The translations under genes were made by a program, and so were the position numbers. Shown here one piece after another: positions 47,493 through 59,400 of a stretch of DNA of 64,000 nucleotides; position 1 is the first letter of the stretch, and each line of letters starts with the position of its first letter. Location: assembly GCA_942159475.1 (NCBI GenBank), contig OW804097.1:109554582-109618581 (forward strand). Reading direction: 5' to 3'. The stretch comes from Sthenelais limicola. Its lineage: Eukaryota > Annelida > Polychaeta > Phyllodocida > Sigalionidae. The notes below the pieces were generated by a model, which saw only the letters and a list, made by a program, of their open reading frames with translations, was not told where the DNA came from and did not search any database.

Positions 47493-48839
47493 CTAAGTTA
47501 TAACAGACTGCCTTGATTCTTGGAAATGGGACGTTTCTATTTTGACTTGCATGGATCCTTTTTTGGTGAATTCTTTTTTCATGGTGTTAGGCTTTCTAAG
47601 TGCAAATCACATTGATTTGGGTAATCTTAATTCAGGTGTGGGCCTATTGCGGTTAGAGTAGGTTTGCTGACTATCATGTTGGGAGGTCTGCCGGGTAGGA
47701 CTGACAAATGCTAAATACATATATCTAATGGCACAATGGAGGTTTCAAATCGATCGAGACGGAGGGTCAAATCGCACGACACCCCTCAGTGAGTTCTGCT
47801 TTGGTTTTCACTTGTATACCGAGCACTATATGGTGTGGTGTATGGAAAGCCGCAAAATCTGTTTCGGAACCGTACTATACAATATGTGTGAACGAGCTAT
47901 ATGGTTATCATATGAGTAATTCTCCCAAATGGGTAGCATTTGATTTCAGGAGACCACTTTTTTTAGAAAAAATAGAATTCGTTGAATCTGTACGATCTTT
48001 AGTGTATGTATAGCAGGAAATATCAACATGATGCAGGTGAAATTTGGGAAGGCTGGGGCTAATATTTCGATTCGTAAACCTATGATTCAGATACCTATAT
48101 TTTTCCTAAAGGAAGGGTTCTTATTCAGTCCTTTACAACTACAATATTGCACTTGGATCAATTGGAAAAACATCGAAATTATTAGCTGTATATAAGGCTG
48201 GAATTCTGCCGAGTTGTTGCCTATAACTTGAATGAAAATGGCTTGTTTTATTATTGACATGATCAATACATAGATTTCACATGACGTCACCCAGTAGGCT
48301 GGGGTATCACGGTAGCTGCCATGGCTTGGGTCATCGCTACACTTGCCGCCTATGGCGGGGGTATCAAAACAAAGTTGATAAACCTCACAAGAGTAGATAC
48401 TTGGGTAATACAACACTAAAGGCATGTTATCTAACCTATCAAGAAGATATTATTGAGGCAGATGAAAACTGGTAAAAGTTAAAACAGCCAGAAAACGGTA
48501 TTTTCAAGTATCGCAGCATACATAGGCATCTAAGTGGACCCCAGACATGGCGAGGGCCGTGACGTCAGTGAAATCTATGTATATATACACAAGTAGTTAT
48601 GGTTGCTTGTGAGTAAGAGAGGAGTGAGAGAGCGGGTGGAGAGTAACATCATCACAAAGGGGTAACATCATTGGACATGGTAGGTAATTGGGTCATTGGG
48701 TAAGTGGGTCTCAGAATTATGTACATGGACATTCAGAATAATAGTTGTAACACTAGTATGGATGGTTACCTCCATGCATCCCAATTGTAATATAAGCCCA
48801 CCTCAGTCACTTGATGTGTGAGTAGTAATCAAGCCACTG

Positions 48840-49022
48840 CACTGTGGATAGACGCAGATACACCACTTGGGTGAAGATACAGTGCAGATACATGCAGATA
48901 CACCACTGCACTTTGTATACACGCAGATACACGCACAAACCCAATTGGAGATACATGCAGATACTCACACAGTGTGGAGTGAGGATACACCAGATTTCCA
49001 ACGCAGATACTCACAGTGTAAA
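48840..49022 (+). repeat. Irregular GCAGATACAC repeats
   Basis: GCAGATAC recurs at least six times at uneven spacing (for example CACGCAGATACAC, CATGCAGATACAC, CATGCAGATACTCAC). The overlapping open frames in several phases are products of this repetition. Confidence 0.75.
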
Positions 49023-49854
49023 CGCGATTTTTTCCCCAGTGATTTTTGCGGCTTGTGACTCATTTTCCTGAAACACGTAGTCCTGCTTTTCTGATTCAAA
49101 TGAAGATTTCCAACAACAACAACAATCAAAGTCACATCGCAAGGGAAGAACGATATCCGAGGCGACAAAGATGATAATCTAACTTCCATACATAACTTTC
49201 CATTGATATGATGAGTTTACCAGTGGCAGTTGACTCCAGGTGCAATATAGATGAGATATTATTTGTGACGCCATCTGACGTTTTGAACTAAGTCAAGATA
49301 CAGGGTGACAGCCTACAAGGTCCCCTATAGATCCGGGGGACCCCCTTTTCAAGGCTCCAGGGGCCCTTTAAAGGGGCTCTCTTTCAGGCTTAAAGGGGCT
49401 TTCAAGGGGGCCCGCCCCCAGATGATGAAATGCGGACCAGGGGCCCTGCGTACCTAAATTAAATAAGGGACTCTACACATCGATTTAGAGGGCCCCTGGG
49501 TTGTGGGTTTTCTGTGGTGCCAACCCACCCAGTATCTTGAGGATGTTTGTACATTAACATCTCATGCAAAAAGGTAACAGCGGGAAAACATGGAATTTCT
49601 CATTCCATAAGCTAGTCGACCCTTTTGTCACATTTGTTTCTGTACTTGCATAACTCAGTGATGAATAAACAATTTTCTAATCTAATCTAATCTAATATCG
49701 CAATTTCTCGATTTATGATAATATGCACTGAATATATTGGACTTCTGGATTATATAGAAAACTATATTGAAATATAGACGAATAGAAGAATTAGAGCAAT
49801 AAAAATCGGTATATTGTGTGTTAGCATAGTGTTAGCAGTGTATAGTGTGCATAG

Positions 49855-50265
49855 TGTTAAAGCGTTTGATGCGGTTCATCATGCTACACTATTTAAAAAA
49901 ATTAGAACCGCTGGGAATATGTGAAAATGGGGAAAAATGGTTAAAAAATTACCAATCCAATAGAACACAACATGTAAAGATAAATGGCTCTTTATCCACC
50001 CAGGGGGCAGATCTCCTTTGGCGTACCACAAGGCACAATAATTATTAGGACCGATTTTGTTCACAATTTATATAAATGATTTAAACCAGGTTGTCCAAAA
50101 TTCTATCGTACAGCATTATGCAGATGATACAGTTATTTTCTGCAGTGACAAAACTGAGAATAAAGTACTAAATCAAATACAAACTGATCTAAACTGGATA
50201 GACATCTGGTGCAAATTTAAAAAAATCTCTATGAACATATAGTCAACACCAAATACATAACTTTC
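49855..50265 (+). pseudogene. LINE reverse-transcriptase fragment
   Basis: In three shifted frames the plus strand gives VKAFDAVHHATLFKK (RT motif with the first catalytic Asp), then EKWLKNYQSNRTQHVKING, then FGVPQGT and GPILFTIYINDL, and finally VQHYADDTVIFC, which contains the YADD catalytic box. These are the ordered core motifs of CR1/Jockey/RTE-type non-LTR polymerases. Small indels break the frame, one of them near VPQGT where an ATT seems repeated. Endonuclease and 3' parts are absent, so the copy is dead. It lies 3' of Hyal-A and on the opposite strand. Confidence 0.88.
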
Positions 50266-50296
50266 AGGAAAAATAGGAATAAACTTTTTTTATGAT

Positions 50297-50302
50297 TTTA
50301 TT
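50297..50302 (-). terminator. Candidate poly(A) signal of Hyal-A
   Basis: AATAAA on the minus strand, 140 bp past the Hyal-A stop. The surrounding sequence is unlike the 3' ends of Hyal-B, C and D. Confidence 0.45.
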
Positions 50303-50441
50303 TTAACTGGGGTGTACAAGATCATCATCAGATCCCAGTGGTATATCATTTGATACATTAGGTGATACAAAAACAAAGACAACTATATAATACATAATAC
50401 AAGGCAGTGCTCTTTTAAATCGCATTCATTTGTGCGCCCTA

Positions 50442-53400
50442 TTACCTAGAGTCTGAAACACTCAAATCTTTTGTATTATTAATTGAGGATTTATCAATCT
50501 CCTCAGAGCGTATATCTTCCTCTATTTTATTATCAATCTCCCAGCAATTTGTCCCAGTCCAGCCTCTAAAACAATGGCATTCGTACTTTTTACTTTCATC
50601 CACTAATTCCTCCTTTTTTCTAACTTCTTTATTATCAATTTCATTCTCTTCTGAATCAGAACTAAATACAGCTCCGATGGCTCTGTAACTCCCAGTAAAA
50701 CTAAACATAGCACCTAGCATCAAGTCTAAAACAGTATTGACCTTTGAAGTTCTACCAATATTTTTTTCCAGATTTGATGGCTTGTCGTCGTGAGAAAACC
50801 AGAAGTGAGGTAAATGATAGTTGTGAAGAATTTTCTTCTTTACACACCGGCCTTTCCCTTGACAATATTTATCACTACACATTTCTGATTTGTTCAGAAG
50901 ATTTTGGACGTACGGTCCGAATAACTGTTTGATGAATATCTGAAGTCTTTCACATTTCTCTGCAGTGTTGGCACTGGCTGAGGAGCCCCATATTATTGTG
51001 CCTTCTAGCCCATGGTCCATTGCCATCTGCAGCGAGGCCTCTAGCTTTCTCTGCAATTAAAAGGAAAGTTATTGGGCAGGATACTTTGAATAAAACCTTC
51101 TTTTCAAAAAAAAGAAAAAAAGTTATGCATCCTGCAAGGCACAGTAGACGGTCAAAGGAAGAGAAGACAGAAGTAAAGACGGATGTTATGTTATGCTGTA
51201 CCCAGATATAGATCATAGGGGGAGCCACTAGGCCATCTAGCAACCAGAAGCTTAGGTCACTATCCTAAAGGGCCTAGTCCACTAAACCGATTCTCATGCG
51301 ATTTTAGACAACTTTAGACCTAAATCATCCCAAACATTTTGTCACGTTTGCTCTGCAGTGTATGTACACCATGTACAGAAGAACGTCTCTAATGAGACCA
51401 CCCTTCGGACTGAACGGTTTGTGGTTGCATATAGCGAGGTGGTCTCATTAGAGGTGCTCATCTAATAAGAGGAAAGCAATTCGGAACTGTGAAAAACTGG
51501 TCTTAATAGAGAGGTGGTCTCTGTAGAGAGGTGGTCTTTATGCGAGGTTCCACTGTATGTGTATGCCAGGCTGCTGTGTTCATGTAGATGCCACTTTATT
51601 GCAGAAAATATGCACATAGATACATCTTAAAGTACCTCACCCTTCCCCTAGCATTTATAAACATTGTTAATTATGTTATACCGCTAGGTGGCGTGGCAGT
51701 ATCAGCCACAGCAATAAAGGATGAGTTGTGGGTAACACCCCACACTCTAGATTCAACACTAAACTGACTTGGAAGTGTACATTGTAGCTCCCCAGGATCT
51801 TTGATATAATTTAGGAAATTTATAGATTATACCCCCCCCCCCCCAAGGGTGTAACACTGGTGGAGAACCCGGGCAGTATCATCATTTATACTTACCTCTG
51901 TATAGTAGACATCATCTCCTACAGTGTACCGTGTGTATAGAAGTATAGGGAGATGTTTGTCACAGAATTTCTTCCTCACCCTCAATGCCTCCACCACCTG
52001 TCCGTATACATGGTTCTCGGGGTGGCTCACTGTGTCTCTGATGTAGGCAGTTGGGTACAGGGCACTGCTCGCCTCGTACATCCAGCTTAGTCTGGAGCAC
52101 GAAAGGTAGGCAGGTTTAATAGGGGATTTACATAGGCGCCATTTTGAATCAGGATTTGCGTGGAATTATGGGACTAATGGTACAGTATCAAATCTATAGA
52201 AAACATGTCATCTTCAGCATCCATGGACTATTTATCAATATATGCTCTAATGTCAATATCCATGTGTTTTACATGTTTTCATAGCACAAGTTCACATTTT
52301 TCCTATTCTGCATAGATCATTTGAAAAACCTAAGATATTGTTAGTTATGTTTGAAAAAAGTTAGCAATATTTCTGGGTGGGCAATTACCAGTACAGTAAT
52401 TAAATGTACTCCATATAACGACCTTCAGAACGCAAGGAGATATTTAATACACTGTTTTGAAACTTGACATATAAATTCAAAGAACTCTCCAAAAATGCAA
52501 ACATTCCTACAAAGAGATCACGTGAATAAATCAAGACATAACATAACATAAGACATAACAAGTAATGAAAGAATAAATAAGTGAATAAAGAAATTAAATT
52601 GATTATAATGAATTATATTTATATATAATTATATATACAAACCCGTCGTTTCTGTTCCTGCCTAACTGGGTACAGTTAACGTGGAGACCACCATAGTTGT
52701 CACACAAGGGGAAACCATAGAAACCCCATTTACCATTAGGACGCATTCGCCTCCCTAGCCTCAGCGTCTCTTCCATTAAATACCTGCATCATCAGGTTAT
52801 TGAAATAATATAATCAATAATATATGAAACAAGGCATCTAGGGTGAGACTCGCTGCTTATGTATACTACTAGGTCAGATCATCAGAAAATGTACAATTGG
52901 CAGCTCTACACATTTCGGAATTTCTACTAAATTAGGCTGAAAAAAGATGAATACTGGGTATATTTGACTATCTAATATTTGGTATCGCGTTGATTTAAAG
53001 TATCTGTTTTCCTAGGTTCAACTGCATTTTAAAGCTCATTTCAGTCTTAAATGTGGGTTATTTGACAGGATTGGTGAAGGTGAATAATTGTACATTTTCT
53101 AAAGATCTGACCTTACTAGGCGGTAGGTCTATACGTAACCTAGCCACCTAACCTACTTTAATTAATAAGCTACTTACATGTGCTTATTTCACACAAGGAT
53201 CCACAGATAAGTAGCAGCTCAAAATATCAAAATATCAAAATATCAAAACCAAAATATCAAAATATCAAAATATCAAAATATCAAAATATCAAAACCAAGA
53301 ATAAGTAATGAGAAGAACAATTGATCTTTTCTGGAAACACCAGAAAAAGGAGGGAAGGTTGGAGAGGTATTGTAGAGAAAAGGCAATCGGAATTTTGACT

Positions 53401-56400
53401 TTACTGCACGTTTACACGTTGATGTATGTACCACATGCTATTTGTATGGGCGTAAGTAGTGTGGTAATTTGCACCAGTTCAACACATGTGGTATGACTTC
53501 CTGTCCCCAGTAAACATAGCCATATAAGGTAAGCATAACAACGAGGGAGTAAATATAGAACCTAAATTCGAATGTGGTACTCGGGACACTATTACACTGT
53601 CCTCGTGTTTGTTTTTGTTCGTAACCGACTCACCTATCAGCTCTCAGACAGTGCAATAGTGACCCTTGTACCACATTCTCATTAGGTTCTATCTATTTAC
53701 CCCATGGTGAAGTGTGTATCACATAACATTTGTATGTAGAGGCGTGTGGTACATACCGTGTGGTACATTGTTTTGTACCACACGCAAAATAAACTCATTT
53801 GATTGGTTCCCTTCCACGCAGGAAAATGCGTTGTCAATAACTCTTACTACCGTTACTAACGTTGCAACGTTACGATGTACATTATTGCGTCGTCGCCGGC
53901 ATCAGTAAGAGAAGAATGGCCATAACTTTGTAAGTAAATAAAGGACTTTGTGTTCTAATTCCTAATTGATCTAATGGCACCGTGGAGTAAAAATAGCACC
54001 GCATCTCGTAGGTGTTCTGGCATAAAGGATCGCATAGACCCTCAACGATTCTTTTCAATATAACACACTCACCTATCGGCTTGTGTGCCATGTGAAAAGA
54101 ATCATCTTGGGTCCATGCGATCCTTCACGCCAGAACACCTACTCATGCGGTACTATCTATGTACCACATTCTCATCAGGTTCTATCTATGTACCACATTC
54201 TCATCAGGTTCTATCTATGTACCACATTCTCATCAGGTTCTATCTATGTACCACATTCTCATCAGGTTCTATCTATGTACTGTCAGAATGTAAGATGAGA
54301 ACAGACTACTATACAGCACCTGGAAGATCTCTCAAAGTCCCTTTTTGCTAACTTCGCTATGTCATGGAGGGACCACGTGGGGTGGGCTTGTCTCGCCAGG
54401 TCACGTGACCATCTCTGGTATGCCCTTTTCTCCGACCAGTTTCTCTCGTATAAGGGTCGCCAAGACTCCCAGTCTGGAACAGATGAGACTTTATATATAA
54501 TGTATTCATTAATTAATTGATCTAAAAAAACATGCTACCAGCCAATTGATTTGGTCCGATGAGAATTTTATTGATTGAGAAATAGTTATTACAACTGTAC
54601 ACTGAAGAAATAATACAACTGTATACCTATGAGAGAAAACAGCAACTGTCTATATCTTTATAACGCTATAGTGTAAACAAACTGTTACTATACCAAAATG
54701 AATTATAGTAGATAGTCATTGACTGAAGTGATATTGTTATCTACTCTCCCTATGCATAGGGAGAGTATGTAAAAGACATGTATAAGCCAAGCGTGTCACC
54801 TCCCTTCTGCTGGAGTAGTCTATCTTATAGCGATAAACTATCGAAATAAAAGTTAATCCAATCCAATCCAATCCAATTGATCATTTTCTCCAATTAGTAT
54901 ATATGCCAACGTTCTAAAGACAAATATTTGATCTAGGTACGTTTAGTTAGTGCACCATTTAAAAATTCATATTATAGGTCAAGACATGTCTACTAAACCA
55001 GACTCTCTCTCTATTCAAACACCTGAAGAACTGAAAACTCTGAGGTAACCGATTCAAACCAAGGTTACTCAATAACAAAATGCTGGATGTAGGATGTAGG
55101 ATCGGCAATAATGTAAGTAAATCTAATTTAACTTAACTTGAAATCTTAAATATATCTGACTATTCTCCATGGATATTATCATAGTTCTAACCTATTACTG
55201 TTCATTGTTGCAGACCACCAGCAATCCATGATTAATATAGTGGCGACTTATCAACAGAGAAGCTATTATTCCTGACGAAAATATACCAGGGTACTGGTAT
55301 CTCACAGGTGTATCACAGGTGGTCGTTAGTAGCCTAGCCTATAGAAAGCTAAATTTAATTCTGGATTAATATTATATATGGTTAATACAAATCTTTGGTT
55401 AAAATTAATTATAAATAAGAACTGAAATGGCTAATGTATAAATATATAGAACATGATTTAACGCCTACGACCACCATAAAATTATTGTATATACACTGCA
55501 GTTTACGGACACTGGTAGAAGAAGTATTGCAACAAGAAAATGATATGATATGAATCATGCTTGCCGCTCTTTGATACCCGCAATGACTGCAGTGAATTGG
55601 CTGCGTTGCCAACTGCAGTATAAACCGCAGCGGGGGTGTCAGGATGTCGCCTAACATCAGCACTTACAATTTAAAGGGAAATAAATCCCAGAAATATAAA
55701 AATAATCTCAATCAAATATTGATTTAATATAAAATAATGAAATGCTTGACGTTTAACCTGCAAATAACATCTACTATTTCAGTGAAGGCCGTCATTGAAT
55801 CCTTGCTGGACAAAATAAACAGGGCCAACTAGCCATGGGAATGGGGGTCTGTGGCCTAACATCAGCAGGGTTAATGGCCCTATGAGACCGATTAGAAATA
55901 AATTTACCTTATGGTTGAGTTTTATATTTATTTTATTTTGGCTATTTCTATTCTATTATCGTGAATATTGACGGTTTTGCATTATTCCATGCATAATAAA
56001 TATAACAATAAGGCTTGTGTCGCCTAACATCAGCTGTGTCGCCTAACATCAGTAGATTAAGTTCACCTAAAACAATCTTGTGTAGAACAGATCAATATTT
56101 GATAATCTTAGGAATAAAATGATCAATAAGAACAAGAGCTACTGAGGCCCCAATACTAAAATAGCAAGTTTATTCCAACAGAACCGGACCAGTGGTTCTA
56201 TATGTTTCGTTGATTTGAATAGCTCACTTATATTTCCATATTATTAATATTATATTATATATTAGTTTCATGCAGTAGGAATCGAAGACATGTATACATA
56301 CATTAGATACATGGATACATACATTAGATACATGTATGAATACATTACATACATGTATAAATACATCTATACATGTAAAACATTTATGCATACATGTATG

Positions 56401-59400
56401 CATCATACATTCATGTATAATCGTTTAGTACATATATATATATATATATATATATGCATGCTCATACACCTGAATGTACACATACACGTGTATACACACA
56501 CATACATACACATGTATACACATTGAAGCAGAGGGGGGGGGGGGAGGAAGGGGGACACATACATAACTTTTGCCGATGTATCACTAACACTGACAGAAGA
56601 AAAGGAACTCCCATTTTAAGGGGACTTCAGCCCAGTTTAGACCTTTAACTTTCATTTGTAACTAAATTCCATAATCTTTAATATTTATAAATGTTTATGT
56701 ATTAAACAGTATTGTGAAAACCAAATTGTTGTGAATATTGGTGAGAATTTATGAATGTATTTTTAAAAGAATTGGGTAACTTTGTTCAATTGATTGCGTA
56801 GCACTACAGCTTTACAAGTCAATGTTTTAGAATTAGAGACTTTAAAGGGCCAATAATGGTTGGTATATAGGCGACCATACACACTTTATTTATACCTAAC
56901 TTTAAAATATTTTGAATATTATCAACTTTTTATTTGATTCACATCAAACAATATTTTTCCTGTTAAATGAAGCACACAAAATGTTGATATCCAAAGCATA
57001 TTATTTAAGATCTTATTTTGCACATGCCATTATGCATGAATGAAGCAAAATACCTTTAATTGCAAATATCACTAACTCTGGTTCAAAACAGGAGCAATAC
57101 TTGCTTCTGGCCATATTCACCATACTATTCACCATACTCGCCATGGCAAGGGTGAGTATGGTGAATACTCTGGCCTTAAAGTATCGACTGCTTCATCACA
57201 CTATTTGTTGTAATCTGTATTTAAACGAAATAATGATTTATAATAACGATGTATGCTCCTTCTGCGATGGAAAAGATGATCTCAGACACATTTATATAAA
57301 TAGCCAAAAAGTTTAAGAGTTTTGGAATAAATTATGTTTTGAGTTTAACAAGAATGATATTTTAAGACATTCGTTAAGAGGAGGTCTTAGTGAAGGTGAC
57401 ATGTTATTAAGATATTTGGGTAAAAATAAATATGGATGGTTTATTAATTGGATTATTCAAATGGCCAAGAATTATATTCATCGTCAGAAATTATTCCATG
57501 AAAATAACATTGAATTTAAGGCCTTCTTAAATGAAATTAAGAAAAGGTATTGTGCGTTAATTACAATGCGGTTTTTATTGAGGAAAGCCTTAAGTGGCTA
57601 AACAGGGTTAATAAGTATGTTGATCAGCAGGTGTATAAATTATAGAAACTTGGCTCGTATATGAGATAATATTGTACAATCATTGAACATTGGATCATAG
57701 GTAAAATTAATTTTGTGATATCAATAAATGATTTTGTGATATCAAAAAAGGAATTAGAGCTATGTGGCCACAGAAGTTTCAAATTTCTTTTTCATTGAAT
57801 GAGCTATATCTCTAAATGATTCATTGAAATAAAATGAAACATTTCTTGATATCACTAAATGATCTATTGATACCACTCAATCATATAGAGATATCTCTAA
57901 ATATGTTTTGATATTTCTCTATAGTTATTGATATCACTAAATATCTTTCAACATCTCTCACGAATTATCTTAGTGATCTTTAGTGATATCAATGACTATT
58001 GAATAAATTTTTCAATGGCTTTTCATATATTACCCATGTACATTATATATGTATATACATACACCTTAGTGAATTAATTTGGCAGGAGCTTTGCCATGGT
58101 ATCCAACATACACGCACTTGCTGGCAAGAAGCCAGTACCACTCCTGCATGTCTTGGCCACTTTTATACTGCTTGCTGGTAAGAGCGCTATACACATTTTA
58201 TAAATAATAATTTAAAACCTCTCTCTCCAAAATGGTATGTCATACATCAAAATGTATAATTGGCAGTGCTACACATTTTCATGAATCATTTTCATTTTCA
58301 TTAGGCTAAAAATGATTAAAAACTAGGTATATTGAGGTATATTATATATGATACCACTCCAACTAAAAATATCTGTTGGATAATGCTGATAATATGACTG
58401 TTATGTAAGTTTCTTTTTAAAGTTTGAGTTATTTGAGACGATTGGTGAAGGCAAATTGTGCATTTCCTGATACCATATGGGCTATTATGAATGACTCAAT
58501 AAGTAAACAGAACAGTTCTGCTTGTGTCCCATGTATATGATGCAGTTTATTAAAAGTTTGCAGGGAGAAAACATTACGGTAGGTGCACTATTTGACCATT
58601 TATTAACTTCCATAAAGCCTCATACATATGAGAGAAATATCAACAAGCTGTTCATTATTTGAATGATGCATGGATTGTTGAGCTTTTGTAGAGGAACTCT
58701 TTCTAGGCTTTTATGATTCTGAAATTAATTAATTAAATTTGATGACTGTATTTGTCTTTCAAAATTCACACAACTAAATAGATGTTCAGATATATATGTC
58801 TCATGATATTTGAAAGTTTGGACCCTCTGAATTTTAGCAGCAGTGGTTTTGGTTTAAGGCAGCTTGTAGATCTAAACAGCATGCCATTGCTGTTTTTTGT
58901 GGTGGTGCTGTTTGTTTTGTTGTACATTTTGGCTTGTAGATACAGCTACAGATACAGAAAGTTCTTAAATTGTTCATATGAGAGAGTGTTTTTTTTATTG
59001 TTCCATGTTTTACCACCCTCATAGCAGGGGGTATTTTTTAGGGACTCTGTTGTGGGACGTTGAGTGGGCATGTCGCACAGCCATCAGGGTCAGGTAGTAT
59101 AGCCGCGAAGATTTTTTTTCCTCTTGTGATTTGTAGTTGCAGTAATTGTTTCAAAGCTAACCTTATAAATTGTTGACAGGATTGATATGTGGCCTCCCTC
59201 CCACCATGTCACTCAGAGCCGGTTGTGGCTACCAAAGGTACCACAGGTTCCAATCAATTCCCTGCAGGTGTCGCCCCAGTCTCTCTTATTTCAGAGAAAG
59301 GATACATGCTCAAAACGGCATACAAACATCGTTTTACAGGGATCTGATATATCTAGTCATTTCCGTTGCCACAGAACGCCCCCTCAACATCTCTAGAACA

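Larger units (their letters stand above)
41897..50296. other. 8.4-kb spacer between Hyal-B and Hyal-A
   Basis: No host gene is supported. Contents: a decayed retroelement (41953-43000), a family G element (44490-44830), a 200-bp hairpin (47293-47492), a GCAGATACAC repeat zone (48840-49022), GGGGCCCTTTAAAGGGGC-type G/C runs (49325-49450) and a LINE polymerase fragment (49855-50265). The interval 44850-47280 is AT-rich without recognised features, apart from a TTTTTGTTCA inverted pair near 46555-46660. Confidence 0.6.

Noticed and set aside
47728..48013. Overlapping plus-strand ORFs near a Trp/Cys-rich stretch
   Set aside because: Two frames overlap, neither has recognisable similarity, and there are no convincing splice sites or promoter.
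54152..54280. CRISPR-like array appearance (29-bp repeats)
   Set aside because: Units are directly adjacent with no spacers, and the locus is eukaryotic.
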